A stretch of 64,000 nucleotides of DNA from Novosphingobium lindaniclasticum LE124 (GCF_000445125.1 NZ_ATHL01000100.1:1-64000), one strand, 5' to 3'; shown: positions 9,008 through 17,337, counted from the stretch's first letter. Notes: a model not told the origin generated them from the letters alone. Program-made: numbers and translations.

Positions 9008-10093
9008 ATGAAATCTGAAGAAGGCATAGCCGCAGCGGCCGCAAAGACCCAGACGTCGGCTCGATCGGAATCCGGTAAACTCGGCACCGATGCCAATGCG
9101 CCCTGGCAGATCCCTGGGCGAGCCTGGTGGAAAATCGTCAAGCGCGTCTACGTCATGAGCGGCTTCCACGAGCTGGGCCTGCTTTCTGCGGGACTGGCGT
9201 TCTACTGCTTCCTTGCGCTCACGCCGCTGATCGGCGCGACGGTGATGATCTACGGTCTGATCGGCGACGTCGGGACCGTCCATGCGCAGATGCAGAGTAT
9301 CGTCGAGGTCGTTCCGCCCGAAGTCGCCTCCATGCTGGAGCAGCAGCTGGTGCAGATCGTCACGACCAGCAGAGGCGTCACCGGCTTCGCCCTGCTCATC
9401 GCGTTGTTCTTCGCCATCTTCGGCGGCATGCGCGCCGCCAACGGCATGATCAGCGCGCTCAATATCATCAACGAGGAACGGGAAACGCGCGGCACCATTT
9501 CCCTGACGCTTCGCGCCGTGGGCCTGACGGTTTCCGCAGTGCTGATCGCCTTGACCGGCGTGCTTTCGGGCGGCGTGTTCGCCTGGCTGCAAACGCAGAC
9601 CAGCGTGTTCCTCGGAGACGCTACGGCCGTCCTCTTCCAATGGCTTACCTGGATCGCGGCGATCGCGCTGGGCAGCGCAGGATTCGCGCTGATCATGCGC
9701 TATGGACCTGACCGCAGCCCTGCGAAATGGCGCTGGCTGGCGCCCGGCTCGCTGCTGGCGACGATCCTGTGGATCGCGGTGTCCTTTGGATTCTCGCTCT
9801 ACGTCGCCTACATCAGCGACTACAACGCGACCTATGGCTCTCTGTCCGCGATCGTCGTATTCCTCATGTGGCTGTACCTCTCGGCCTACGGAGTCCTGCT
9901 GGGCGCCCTCGTCAATGCCGAGATCGAGCGGCAGACCTTCTGCGATACGACCATCGGTCCGGCGCTGCCTGCCGGAGAACGCGGCGCCGTCCTGGCCGAT
10001 CTGATCGACAACCGCGTACCCAAGGCATCCGAGCTGGAGCGCCACAAGCGCCGCCGGGCCGAACAGGTCCGCCGCCAGACCGATCAGCCCTGA
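9008..10093 (+). CDS. YihY/BrkB-family inner-membrane protein
   Basis: 361 residues. About 45 polar N-terminal residues lead into the family signature (W-K-I-V-K-R-V-Y, then LLSAGLAFYCFLALTPLIGA) and six predicted transmembrane helices up to about residue 310. A basic cytoplasmic tail ends the protein (KRRRAEQVRR). YihY/BrkB proteins are widespread and poorly understood; older RNase BN labels for this family were withdrawn. The gene is divergent from tamA and converges with the kinase gene, overlapping it by ten bases. Confidence 0.9.
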   Translation: MKSEEGIAAAAAKTQTSARSESGKLGTDANAPWQIPGRAWWKIVKRVYVMSGFHELGLLSAGLAFYCFLALTPLIGATVMIYGLIGDVGTVHAQMQSIVEVVPPEVASMLEQQLVQIVTTSRGVTGFALLIALFFAIFGGMRAANGMISALNIINEERETRGTISLTLRAVGLTVSAVLIALTGVLSGGVFAWLQTQTSVFLGDATAVLFQWLTWIAAIALGSAGFALIMRYGPDRSPAKWRWLAPGSLLATILWIAVSFGFSLYVAYISDYNATYGSLSAIVVFLMWLYLSAYGVLLGALVNAEIERQTFCDTTIGPALPAGERGAVLADLIDNRVPKASELERHKRRRAEQVRRQTDQP

Positions 10094-10935
10094 CGGATAT
10101 CGAGGACCTGCCGCTGGGCGCCGAGGCGAACGAGCAGATCGGCGCGCCGGGGCATTTCGGTCAGGATCCAGCGCGTCAGGCGCTCGTAATGGGCGATGAA
10201 GCGAGCGATTTCAGCTTCATCCATCGGCGCCACGCTTTTCCGTCCCGGCGCTGCGGCAAGCCCGCGCTCCTGCTCCAGCCTCCAGCCATGGACCACCTCG
10301 AAGCCGGGTGCCGCCAGGAGGATCAAGCGGTCGAGCCGCGCGAAGAGGCGCTGGTAGCAATCGCCCAAGGCGTCGTTGACGGCGCGGCGCCAGTGCCCAT
10401 CTCCGTCCTCCTCCGCTTCCAGCGCGTTTACAGGTCTTGCCAGTTCGTTCGCCGGCTGCGGGAACGCGCCCACACACCACCCTTCGAAAAGGAGGACGTC
10501 GCAGCCGGGGGCGACGATGGGCCAGTCCCGCTCCGGCACCCGGTCGTCGGTGGCTTTGTCGAACCGGGGCAGCGCCGTCGGCATGCCACCTTCCAGGCTG
10601 TCGAGGGTTTCGAGGCCGAGCGCGACGTCATGGGTTCCCGGCACCCCGCGCGTGGCGAGCAAAGGGTGCGCGCTTCGCCCCAGCACCTGCCGCTCGTCCC
10701 GCGTAAGGTAGAGATCGTCGAGCGACAGCACGGCCGCGTTCAATCCCTGCCGCGTGCAGGCCTGCGCCGCCGCCGCCGCTAGCGTCGATTTCCCCGCGCC
10801 CTGCGCTCCGCAGATCCCGATCACGACAGGCCGATGCCGATGCCTTTCCAGCGCCGAGCGGATCTGGCCGAACACCGCCTCCACGAGCTTCGGATCCGCC
10901 TTTGTCTTGCTCTCGTCGTGATCGTCGCGTCGCAT
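10084..10935 (-). CDS. P-loop kinase of the plant-type glycerate kinase (GLYK) family
   Basis: 283 residues from the ATG at 10935. The Walker A motif GAQGAGKST lies at about residues 43-51, and SLDDLYLTRDER supplies the acidic residues of the P-loop kinase fold. LFEGWCVGAFPQ and the R-x-x-QE-x-x-L signature follow, as in D-glycerate 3-kinase and yeast Tda10-like proteins. The likely reaction is ATP-dependent phosphorylation of glycerate or another small metabolite; the substrate cannot be read from sequence. Upstream in-frame codons encode a basic low-complexity stretch that I exclude. Confidence 0.8.
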   Translation of the reverse strand: MRRDDHDESKTKADPKLVEAVFGQIRSALERHRHRPVVIGICGAQGAGKSTLAAAAAQACTRQGLNAAVLSLDDLYLTRDERQVLGRSAHPLLATRGVPGTHDVALGLETLDSLEGGMPTALPRFDKATDDRVPERDWPIVAPGCDVLLFEGWCVGAFPQPANELARPVNALEAEEDGDGHWRRAVNDALGDCYQRLFARLDRLILLAAPGFEVVHGWRLEQERGLAAAPGRKSVAPMDEAEIARFIAHYERLTRWILTEMPRRADLLVRLGAQRQVLDIRQG

Positions 10936-11072
10936 CCTTCCCGTTTGGGCGAGGGGCGCGGGGCTTGCAAGAGCATGCGTCGCCCCCTGCTCCTCCCCCT
11001 GCCCCTGCCCCCTGGTCCCCTTGCGCCAAGCTGCTAAAGCACGCGCACGCGAGGGAGAAGGAACAAGCACGC

Positions 11073-11876
11073 ATGGACAAAGCCGTACTCTACGACATCG
11101 ATGACGAAGGCATCGTCACCCTGACGCTCAACCGGCCCGACATGCGCAATCCGATTTCCGATCCCGCAGTCATCGAGGGCCTGCTTGGCGCACTTGACCG
11201 GCTGGAGAACGATGGCGCGGCCCGAGTGGCCATCCTGACCGGGGCCGGAAAAGGATTTTCGTCCGGCGGCAATATCAACGAGATGAAGCCGGGCGGCAAC
11301 GTCAATGGCGGAACGCCCATTCGCACGCGTATCAACTACAAACGCGGAATCCAGCGCCTCCCGCTCGCCTTCGCGGCGCTGGAAGTGCCGGTGATCGCCG
11401 CCGTCAACGGCGCGGCGGTGGGCGCGGGGTGCGACCTCACCTGCATGTGCGACTTGCGGATCGCCGGGGAAAGCGCTCGCTTCGCGGAGAATTTCGTGAA
11501 GATCGGCCTGATAGCGGGAGACGGCGGATCGTGGCTGCTGCCGCGTATCGTCGGCTGGTCGAAAGCTGCGGAAATGGCTCTGACCGGGGACATGATCGAT
11601 GCGGCGGAGGCACTGGCCTGCGGTCTCGTCTCGAAAGTCGTACCGGATCATGAACTGATGGACTCGGCCCGCGCCCTGGCCCGCCGCATCGCCGCCAACC
11701 CGTCCCATGCGGTGCGCATGACCAAGCGCCTGCTATGGGAAAGCCACCGTGGCGATCTTGCGACGGTGCTGGAGATTGCGGCCGCGATGCAAGCGGCGGC
11801 GCACGGGACGCAGGATCATGCCGAAGCGGTCGCGGCATTCCTGCAAAAACGGCCGCCCAACTTCAAAGGGGCTTGA
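11073..11876 (+). CDS. Enoyl-CoA hydratase/isomerase (crotonase) family protein
   Basis: 267 residues beginning at an ATG preceded by GAGGGAGAAGG. The crotonase fold shows LTLNRPDMRNPIS near the N terminus, an oxyanion-hole segment (ILTGAGKGFSSGGN, then VIAAVNGAAVGAGCDL) and a second half with FVKIGLIAGDGGSW. The Glu of typical hydratases is not clearly in place: GDGG occurs where many hydratases have PExG. Hydratase, isomerase or another CoA chemistry is therefore possible. It precedes the riboflavin genes on the same strand but is separated from them by a strong inverted repeat. Confidence 0.88.
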   Translation: MDKAVLYDIDDEGIVTLTLNRPDMRNPISDPAVIEGLLGALDRLENDGAARVAILTGAGKGFSSGGNINEMKPGGNVNGGTPIRTRINYKRGIQRLPLAFAALEVPVIAAVNGAAVGAGCDLTCMCDLRIAGESARFAENFVKIGLIAGDGGSWLLPRIVGWSKAAEMALTGDMIDAAEALACGLVSKVVPDHELMDSARALARRIAANPSHAVRMTKRLLWESHRGDLATVLEIAAAMQAAAHGTQDHAEAVAAFLQKRPPNFKGA

Positions 11877-11916
11877 ATTTCGATGTGATCGGTTCATATG
11901 GCGATCACATCGAAAT
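11877..11916. promoter_or_regulatory. Perfect 15-bp inverted repeat upstream of HTH-ribBX (candidate operator)
   Basis: ATTTCGATGTGATCG at 11877-11891 is repeated as its exact reverse complement at 11902-11916, around a 10-base spacer. It begins right after the hydratase stop and ends 18 bases before the ribB start. No T-run follows, which argues against a simple intrinsic terminator. Because the next gene carries a helix-turn-helix domain, it is a plausible autoregulatory operator (inference). Confidence 0.6.
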
Positions 11917-11934
11917 GTGAAGTGGATGATTGCA

Positions 11935-13239
11935 ATGGCTGGTAACGTGATCGAACAGGTCCGCAAGCTCGTCAATGAAGGCGGCATGAGCAAGGCCGGC
12001 CTCGCCCGCGCTGCCGGGCTTCATGCCAATACCCTGCGAGACTGCACCGAGCAGGACTGGAATCCGACGGCCGACACCTTGACCAAGCTGGAACGCTTCC
12101 TGCTCTCGAACGACGATCGCCCTGTGCTCGTGCCCATCGAGGAAATCATCGACGAAGCTCGCAATGGCCGCATGTTCATCCTGGTCGACGACGAGGACCG
12201 CGAGAACGAAGGCGACCTCGTCATCCCGGCACAGATGGCAACGCCGCAGGCGATCAACTTCATGGCGACGCACGGCCGCGGACTGATCTGCCTGACGCTC
12301 ACCAGCCAGCGCGTCGAGGAACTCGGCCTCGACCTGATGAGCCAGCATAACGGTACGCGCCACGAAACCGCCTTCACGATCTCGATCGAAGCCCGCGAAG
12401 GCGTCACCACCGGCATTTCGGCCGGAGATCGCGCCCGCACCATCTCCGTGGCGATCGACGGCAGCAAGACCAAGGCCGATATCGTCACCCCCGGCCACGT
12501 CTTCCCGCTCCGCGCCCGTGACGGCGGCGTATTGGTCCGCACCGGGCATACCGAAGCCGCCGTCGACATCTCGCGCCTGGCCGGCCTCAACCCGTCGGGC
12601 GTGATCTGCGAGATCATGAAGGACGACGGCACCATGGCGCGCATGGACGACCTGATCGCCTTCGCCCGCATCCACGATCTCAAGATCGGTACGATCCGCG
12701 ATCTCATCGCCTATCGTCGCCGTCATGACCGGATGGTCGAAAAGAAGAACGAGATCACCTTCCAGAGCCGCTACGGCGGCCAGTGGCTGGCCCGCAGCTA
12801 TTTCAACAAGGCGACGGGCGAAGAGACCATGGCCCTGATCAAGGGCAGGATCGATCCGGCCAAGCCGACGCTAGTGCGCATGCATACCCTGTCGATGTTC
12901 ACTGACGTTTTCGGCGAGGAATCCAGCGATCGCAGCGATCTGCTGCATCATTCGATGGAGATGATCGCGGAGGAAGGCGCGGGCGTGATCGTCGTCATCA
13001 ACCGTCAGATGACGGGTGCCATCTCGCGCGTCATGGACATCAAGCACCAGGTTCGCGCCGGCGAAAATCCCGATCTCGAGGAACTGCGCGACTACGGCGT
13101 CGGCGCCCAGATCCTCGCGGAGCTCGGCATCCACGACATGATCCTGCTCACCAACACCCATCATTCGCTCGTCGCGCTGGAAGGCTACGGCCTCAACATC
13201 GCTGGCGAGCGCCCCATCACCGCCCCCGAAGGAGCGTAA
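11935..13239 (+). CDS. ribB: HTH-RibB-RibX fusion: 3,4-dihydroxy-2-butanone-4-phosphate synthase with N-terminal HTH and degenerate RibA half
   Basis: 434 residues. Residues 5-57 form a Cro/CI-like helix-turn-helix ([20 protein letters not shown], then [12 protein letters not shown]). Residues 62-265 are a complete RibB domain with [11 protein letters not shown] (about 85-95), TGISAGDRA and [14 protein letters not shown], which converts ribulose 5-phosphate to the four-carbon riboflavin precursor. Residues 275-434 align with GTP cyclohydrolase II but lack the zinc cysteines (ESSDRSD where LRCDCG is expected) and have RQMTGAISR instead of RQEGRGIGL. This matches the RibX variant. An ATG nine bases upstream (11926) is an alternative start. 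It is followed by ribH. Confidence 0.93.
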   Translation: MAGNVIEQVRKLVNEGGMSKAGLARAAGLHANTLRDCTEQDWNPTADTLTKLERFLLSNDDRPVLVPIEEIIDEARNGRMFILVDDEDRENEGDLVIPAQMATPQAINFMATHGRGLICLTLTSQRVEELGLDLMSQHNGTRHETAFTISIEAREGVTTGISAGDRARTISVAIDGSKTKADIVTPGHVFPLRARDGGVLVRTGHTEAAVDISRLAGLNPSGVICEIMKDDGTMARMDDLIAFARIHDLKIGTIRDLIAYRRRHDRMVEKKNEITFQSRYGGQWLARSYFNKATGEETMALIKGRIDPAKPTLVRMHTLSMFTDVFGEESSDRSDLLHHSMEMIAEEGAGVIVVINRQMTGAISRVMDIKHQVRAGENPDLEELRDYGVGAQILAELGIHDMILLTNTHHSLVALEGYGLNIAGERPITAPEGA

Positions 13240-13243
13240 TGAC

Positions 13244-13663
13244 ATGGCCCGTTTTCTCATCGTCGAAGCCCGTTTCTACGACCACCTGAACGACAAGCTG
13301 ATCGCCGGTGCCAAGGCCGCGCTGAAAGCGGCCGGTCACGAGGGGGAAGTCATCACCGTGCCGGGCGCGCTGGAGATCCCGGCCGCGATCTCGATGGCCG
13401 ATTCGACCGGCGACTATGACGGCTATGTCGCCATCGGCGTGGTCATCCGCGGCGAAACCTACCACTTCGAAATCGTCGCAGGCGAATCCGCGCGCGGCAT
13501 CATGGCCCTGACGATGGACGGCATTCCCATCGGCAACGGCATCCTGACCGTGGAAAACGAGGAACAGGCGCTCGTTCGCGCAGAGCCGGACCAGAAGGAC
13601 AAGGGCGGCGAAGCAGCCAAGGCCGCTATCGCTCTCTACGAGCTCAAGGAAAAGTTCGGCTGA
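13244..13663 (+). CDS. ribH: 6,7-dimethyl-8-ribityllumazine synthase
   Basis: 139 residues, at the short end for the family. It shows the lumazine synthase pattern: [11 protein letters not shown] at the N terminus, [11 protein letters not shown] (about residues 40-50) and [14 protein letters not shown] with the catalytic His (about residue 73). [16 protein letters not shown] then contributes to the neighbouring active site. It condenses the RibB product with 5-amino-6-ribitylaminouracil. A GGAG sits in the last codons of ribB and the genes are four bases apart, so they are one transcript, ended by the hairpin at 13684. Confidence 0.96.
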   Translation: MARFLIVEARFYDHLNDKLIAGAKAALKAAGHEGEVITVPGALEIPAAISMADSTGDYDGYVAIGVVIRGETYHFEIVAGESARGIMALTMDGIPIGNGILTVENEEQALVRAEPDQKDKGGEAAKAAIALYELKEKFG

Positions 13664-13683
13664 TATCCCAGACCGTTGGACTG

Positions 13684-13715
13684 ATGAAAATGCCCGCATT
13701 CGCGGGCATTTTCAT
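13684..13715. terminator. ribH: Bidirectional hairpin terminator after ribH
   Basis: ATGAAAATGCCCGC (13684-13697) and its exact complement (13702-13715) form a 14-bp stem with loop ATTC. A run of T in the 3' arm on both strands fits a terminator for ribH and for anything read from the opposite side. Confidence 0.85.
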
Positions 13716-13761
13716 ATCCGGAACCGGGCCGGTCCGACGAGCTTGCGATCCTTCGGAAGGA

Positions 13762-13838
13762 TGGTGCGCCCGACGGGATTCGAACCCATGGCCCCCAGAT
13801 TAGGAATCTGGTGCTCTATCCGGCTGAGCTACGGGCGC
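13762..13838 (-). tRNA. tRNA-Arg (anticodon CCT)
   Basis: 77-nt cloverleaf on the minus strand. The acceptor is GCGCCCG/CGGGCGC, the D stem GCTC/GAGC, the anticodon stem CCAGA/TCTGG with loop TTCCTAA, the T loop TTCGAAT, and CCA is encoded. The anticodon CCT reads AGG. Confidence 0.97.
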
Positions 13839-13896
13839 ACTCGAGCGCGTCCTAGCTTGCGCGGCAGGCCTTGGCAATCTGTTGAATGGACAGGCT

Positions 13897-14418
13897 TCAA
13901 TTGGCCTGTCCGGGCGGAAGCACCGGAAACGGCAAGGCTGCAACGGCGATGCCCTCTTCGAGCAATTCCTTGGCCTGTTCCACCGTGGCGTGGCCATGGA
14001 TCGATTCGCTGTCCCGCTCGCCGTAATGCATCGCGCGGGCATCTTCGACGAAGCTCTCGCCTACGAACCGGCTCGACTTCAAGGCGTTCGCCTGCATCGC
14101 GGCGAGGGTTCTCAGCGCTTCTACCGCTTGCGGCGAGAGTTCCCGTGGCGGCCCGGGAGCGGCAACAGGCGGAACTGACGCAGCCGGCACTTCGGCGGCG
14201 ACTTTCGCAGGAACCGGGGCCGAAACCGCCTCCATGCGCTGATTGCCCTTCCGACCGAGGCGCGGTGCCTGAACGGCCTTGCCTACCTCCGCCGAACCAC
14301 AATGCGGACACTCGACAAGGCCGCGCTCCTGCTGGCGTGCAAAATCATCGGAAGACTTGAACCAGCCTTCGAACCGGTGCTGCGCGGAACGGCATTCGAG
14401 ATCAAATACGATGGGCAT
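13897..14418 (-). CDS. DUF1178 family protein
   Basis: 173 residues. The N terminus matches DUF1178: MPIVFDLECRSAQHRFEGWF, then SSDDFARQQERGLVECPHCGS, with a zinc-ribbon-like pair C-x2-C at about residues 37-40 and an early Cys at residue 9. The middle is Ala/Pro-rich. The C-terminal half is helical and includes SRFVGESFVEDARAMHYGE, another family-conserved stretch. The function is unknown. It is last in a grxC-nitrilase-DUF1178 gene set, an association seen in other alphaproteobacteria. Confidence 0.9.
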   Translation of the reverse strand: MPIVFDLECRSAQHRFEGWFKSSDDFARQQERGLVECPHCGSAEVGKAVQAPRLGRKGNQRMEAVSAPVPAKVAAEVPAASVPPVAAPGPPRELSPQAVEALRTLAAMQANALKSSRFVGESFVEDARAMHYGERDSESIHGHATVEQAKELLEEGIAVAALPFPVLPPGQAN

Positions 14419-14424
14419 CTCTGC

Positions 14425-15267
14425 CTATTTGGCGATTGCGCGCCGGTTGGCAAGGCTGGGCAACTGAGCCCGCACTTCCGCGATACGGGCATGATCGAGA
14501 TCGACGAAGCCAAGGCCGGCCCGCTCCCCGCCCAGATCCAGAAGCACATCGCCCCAGGGATCCACCGCGAGCGAATGGCCGTAAGTCTCGCGGCCGTCCT
14601 CGTGTGTCCCGACTTGCGCCGCGCTCAGCACGAACGCACTGGCTTCGACCGCGCGAGCGCGTTGCAGGAGATGCCAGTGCGCCTTTCCGGTCGGAACCGT
14701 GAACGCTGCCGGTATGGCGATGACGTCGCACCTGGCGCGTCCAAGCGCTTCGAACAGCGCCGGGAACCGCACATCATAGCAAATCGCGAGACCAAGCAGG
14801 CCCAGCGGCGTTTCGACCGTGACTGTGCGCTCACCGGGCGCATAGGCGTTGGATTCGCGCCAGGATTCTCCTCCCGCCAGATCGACATCAAACATATGGA
14901 TCTTGTCGTATCGTGCGCGGATATCGCCGGTCGCATCGATCACGAATGCACGATTGGCATAGCGTCCGCCTGAACGGGCTTCGGCATCGGCGGCTTCACA
15001 GGGCCGCACGGCCAGCGAGCCCAGATGAACCCAGATCCCTTCTCGCGACGCTGCCTCACGCGCTGCGGCCAGAACGCGGTCCTCGGCTTCGGAAACAATC
15101 TTGGCAGCCGCCCGCTCCCGCTTGCGATCGATGAGCCCTGACATTTCCGGGGTAAATAGCATCTGCGCGCCGCCCGCACCCGCCTCGCGAATAGCGGCGA
15201 CGATGGCGGACGCATTCGCCTCGGGATCGATCCCGGAGGTCATCTGCAACAAGGCGGCGCGTGCCAT
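14425..15267 (-). CDS. Carbon-nitrogen hydrolase (nitrilase superfamily, Nit1/deaminated-glutathione amidase type)
   Basis: 280 residues with the full catalytic set: Glu41 (LFTPEMSG), Lys122 (RYDKIHMFDVDL) and Cys163 (AICYDVRFP). The KIHMFDVD and ICYDVRFP motifs are those of the Nit branch, whose studied members hydrolyse deaminated glutathione, a metabolite-repair reaction in the cytosol. The position next to a glutaredoxin gene agrees with a thiol or glutathione connection. Six bases separate it from the DUF1178 gene. Confidence 0.93.
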   Translation of the reverse strand: MARAALLQMTSGIDPEANASAIVAAIREAGAGGAQMLFTPEMSGLIDRKRERAAAKIVSEAEDRVLAAAREAASREGIWVHLGSLAVRPCEAADAEARSGGRYANRAFVIDATGDIRARYDKIHMFDVDLAGGESWRESNAYAPGERTVTVETPLGLLGLAICYDVRFPALFEALGRARCDVIAIPAAFTVPTGKAHWHLLQRARAVEASAFVLSAAQVGTHEDGRETYGHSLAVDPWGDVLLDLGGERAGLGFVDLDHARIAEVRAQLPSLANRRAIAK

Positions 15268-15272
15268 GTCGG

Positions 15273-15536
15273 TCAGAGCCCGAGAACGGGGTCGAGCTTG
15301 CCTGCGCGGTTCAGTGCGTCGATATCGTCGAAGCCGCCATAAGGCGTGCCGTCAACCAGCACTTGCGGAACGGTGCGCGCGCCAGGCACCCGCTCGAGCA
15401 TTTCCTGCCGCTTGGGACCGCCCATCGTGATGTCATATTCCTCATAAGGCACGCCCTTGTCGTCGAGCAACGACTTGGCCATCACGCAATAAGGGCAGCC
15501 CCATTTGGTATAGATTTCCACCTTCGGCTGGCTCAT
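15273..15536 (-). CDS. grxC: Glutaredoxin 3 (dithiol)
   Basis: 87 residues from the ATG at 15536, chosen because GGAAGGA lies nine bases upstream and the chain then has normal GrxC length. An upstream in-frame extension of 34 codons is not needed. The CPYC redox motif is at residues 14-17, TVPQ with the cis-proline near residue 60, and GGFDDIDALN at the glutathione-binding end. It reduces disulfides with glutathione in the cytosol. It is the first gene of the grxC-nitrilase-DUF1178 set and ends five bases before the nitrilase start. Confidence 0.95.
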   Translation of the reverse strand: MSQPKVEIYTKWGCPYCVMAKSLLDDKGVPYEEYDITMGGPKRQEMLERVPGARTVPQVLVDGTPYGGFDDIDALNRAGKLDPVLGL

Positions 15537-15614
15537 CGAAACATATCCTTCCATCTTGGCGGCCGGGTCTTTGCAGAGGCCTCTGCTCTCGCTCGCACCC
15601 TCTGCGAAGAGGGC

Positions 15615-15640
15615 CTTGAAAGCGGGGGCGGCTATCATAT
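15615..15640 (+). promoter_or_regulatory. Candidate RpoH-type heat-shock promoter for the sHSP gene
   Basis: CTTGAA at 15615-15620 is followed after 11-12 bases by CTATCATAT at 15632-15640. This resembles the alphaproteobacterial sigma-32 pattern (CTTGAA, then CNCCATAT) with mismatches in the -10. It lies about 105 bases before the heat-shock gene. Fit is partial. Confidence 0.35.
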
Positions 15641-15684
15641 CTAGGGATTCGAGTCATGGCCCGCCAAGGGGATGGCTCGAAAAC

Positions 15685-15743
15685 GAAGCGCCGGGAGGTC
15701 CGGGCTTCGAAATCACGAAGATTGCTCATTGGAGGATTTTTGT
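15685..15743 (+). promoter_or_regulatory. ROSE-like RNA thermometer in the sHSP 5' UTR
   Basis: There are two hairpins. The first pairs GAAGC-CCGG (15685-15694, one bulged G) with CCGG-GCTTC (15700-15708). The second pairs TTGCTC (15722-15727) with the Shine-Dalgarno GAGGA (15732-15736) around loop ATTG, with the G at 15724 bulged. It is extended by seven more pairs, some G-U, between 15715-15721 and 15737-15743. A UUGCU element with a bulged G facing the Shine-Dalgarno, just before the start codon, is the hallmark of ROSE thermometers, which melt on heating and release translation. Confidence 0.8.
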
Positions 15744-15744
15744 C

Positions 15745-16215
15745 ATGAACCGTATCGATTTCTCGCCCTACCGCCGCACCATGGTCGGCTTCGACCGGCT
15801 TTTCGACATGATCGAAAACCAGGGTCGTGCAAACCCCGGCGAAAAGTACCCCCCGTTCAACATCGAACGCCGCGGCCCCGATGCCTATCGCATCACCTTG
15901 GCCGTCGCGGGCTTCAAGCCGGCTGACATCGACATAACCGCGCAGGCGAACCTGCTGGTGGTGAAGGGTCAGAAACCCGAAGAGTCCGTGGATGGGGAGA
16001 TGCTGCATGTCGGCATCGCCCAGCGCGGCTTCGAGCGTCGCTTCGAACTGGCGGACTACGTCCGTGTAGACGGTGCCGACCTTGCCGACGGTCTTCTGGT
16101 GATCGATCTCGTGCGCGAGGTGCCCGAGGCGATGAAGCCCAAGAAGATCGCCATCGGTGGCAATAGCCTGACCGTGGTGGATGGCAGCATCGAAGGCGAT
16201 TCCGCCGCTGCCTGA
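15745..16215 (+). CDS. Small heat-shock protein, Hsp20/IbpA family
   Basis: 156 residues. The N-terminal arm (SPYRRTMVGFDRLFDMIE) is typical of class A rhizobial and IbpA-like sHSPs. The alpha-crystallin domain spans about residues 35-125, with YPPFNIERRGPDAYRITLAVAGF and GIAQRGFERRFELAD, and a C-terminal tail follows. It is an ATP-independent holdase that binds unfolding proteins in the cytosol. Expression is probably heat-induced twice over: by a candidate RpoH promoter and by the ROSE-like hairpin masking its GGAGG. A terminator follows at 16241. Confidence 0.94.
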   Translation: MNRIDFSPYRRTMVGFDRLFDMIENQGRANPGEKYPPFNIERRGPDAYRITLAVAGFKPADIDITAQANLLVVKGQKPEESVDGEMLHVGIAQRGFERRFELADYVRVDGADLADGLLVIDLVREVPEAMKPKKIAIGGNSLTVVDGSIEGDSAAA

Positions 16216-16240
16216 CGGATAGGACGGCTGGAGGAAATCG

Positions 16241-16272
16241 GGGCGGTCCGGAGATGTCCGGGCCGCCCTTTT
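16241..16272 (+). terminator. Intrinsic terminator after the sHSP gene
   Basis: GGGCGG-T-CCGG (16241-16251) pairs with CCGG-G-CCGCCC (16258-16268) around a six-base loop (GAGATGT region) and is followed by TTTT. Confidence 0.85.
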
Positions 16273-16395
16273 GTTCGCTCTTTGCCGGTAGTCGCGGTCC
16301 TGCACGACCCGCATGCACGGGAGAATGGAGAGTTGGCGCGGACGCAGCTCGCGATTAAGCCGCAGACTGAGCCATAAGCGAGCTGCGGTTTCATC

Positions 16396-17337
16396 ATGAT
16401 CTCGATCCTGTCGGTTGTCCTGCCGATCTTCGCGCTGACATTCGTCGGCTGGCTCTCAAGGCGAGCCGGCATCTTCGGTCCGCAATCGACGCGTGAACTG
16501 AACCGCTTCGTTGTCTACCTGGCGCTTCCGGCACTTCTGTTCGACATCGTCGCCAAGGCCGAACCCGCTCAGCTCTGGCAACCGGAATTCATCGCGGTCT
16601 TCGGGTTCAGCACCTTCTTCTTCTTCATTATCACGGTGGCGATCAGCCGCCTGAGCGGGGCGGACATCGGGAGTGCCGCGATCCACGGTTTGAACGGCGC
16701 CTATTCGAACGCAGCGTTCCTCGGCTTTCCGCTGCTCATCGCCGCCCTTGGGCCCGCATCCCAGACTTTCACCCTGATCGCGACGATCAATACCGTCTGC
16801 GTGCTTTTCGCCTTCGCCATCGTGCTTATCGAGTTCGGCAATCAAGCCGGAGGGCACCCGCTCACGATCGCCTTGCATGTGTCTCAGGCGCTGCTGAGAA
16901 ATCCGCTGGTCCTGGCGCCTCTCTGCGGCGCCCTCGTCATGGCCAGCGGCGCGGGGATCGCAGCTCCACTCGATGCGTTCCTCAAGCTCCTGGGTTCGGC
17001 CGCCAGCCCCTGCGCGCTCGTATGCCTGGGCATGTTTCTGGCCGAACCGCGCGCTTCGGAACAGGCCGAGGCCGGAAAGACCGCCATGCTCGTCGCGCTC
17101 AAGCTGTTCGTCTATCCGGCCTTGACGCTGGTGCTCGCGCTATGGGTTTTCCCGCTCGCGAAGCCCGTGCGAGATGCTGCCGTTCTGCTGGCGGCACTGC
17201 CCACCGGGACGGGTCCATTCATGCTCGCGGAGTTCCACCGCTGCGAGGGCGCGCTGACCGCCAGGGTCATCCTGATCTCGACCGTGCTTTCCGTCGGAAC
17301 GATCACCCTGTTGCTGGCAGTGCTCGGACGATCATAA
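16396..17337 (+). CDS. AEC-family (auxin efflux carrier-like) permease
   Basis: 313 residues with about ten hydrophobic helices in two five-helix halves. The N terminus (ILSVVLPIFALTFVGWLSRRAG, then ELNRFVVYLALPALLF) is the AEC signature. GLNGAYSNAAFLGFPLL and the C-terminal LPTGTGPFMLAE segment complete the pattern. Bacterial AEC proteins export or import small organic anions; the substrate is not predictable here. It stands alone between the sHSP terminator and the convergent pyrG gene. Confidence 0.9.
   Translation: MISILSVVLPIFALTFVGWLSRRAGIFGPQSTRELNRFVVYLALPALLFDIVAKAEPAQLWQPEFIAVFGFSTFFFFIITVAISRLSGADIGSAAIHGLNGAYSNAAFLGFPLLIAALGPASQTFTLIATINTVCVLFAFAIVLIEFGNQAGGHPLTIALHVSQALLRNPLVLAPLCGALVMASGAGIAAPLDAFLKLLGSAASPCALVCLGMFLAEPRASEQAEAGKTAMLVALKLFVYPALTLVLALWVFPLAKPVRDAAVLLAALPTGTGPFMLAEFHRCEGALTARVILISTVLSVGTITLLLAVLGRS

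Noticed and set aside
11877..11916. Intrinsic terminator after the enoyl-CoA hydratase
   Set aside because: The stem is strong but no T-run follows on either strand and the arms are AT-containing throughout. I prefer an operator, though an RNA role is not excluded.
11877..11934. FMN riboswitch before the riboflavin genes
   Set aside because: Only 58 bases separate the hydratase stop from the ribB start, too short for the RFN fold. The sequence is a simple inverted repeat.
13829..14311. Open frames overlapping the tRNA-Arg gene and the DUF1178 gene
   Set aside because: They run through the tRNA gene and are out of frame with the DUF1178 protein, which has clear family motifs.
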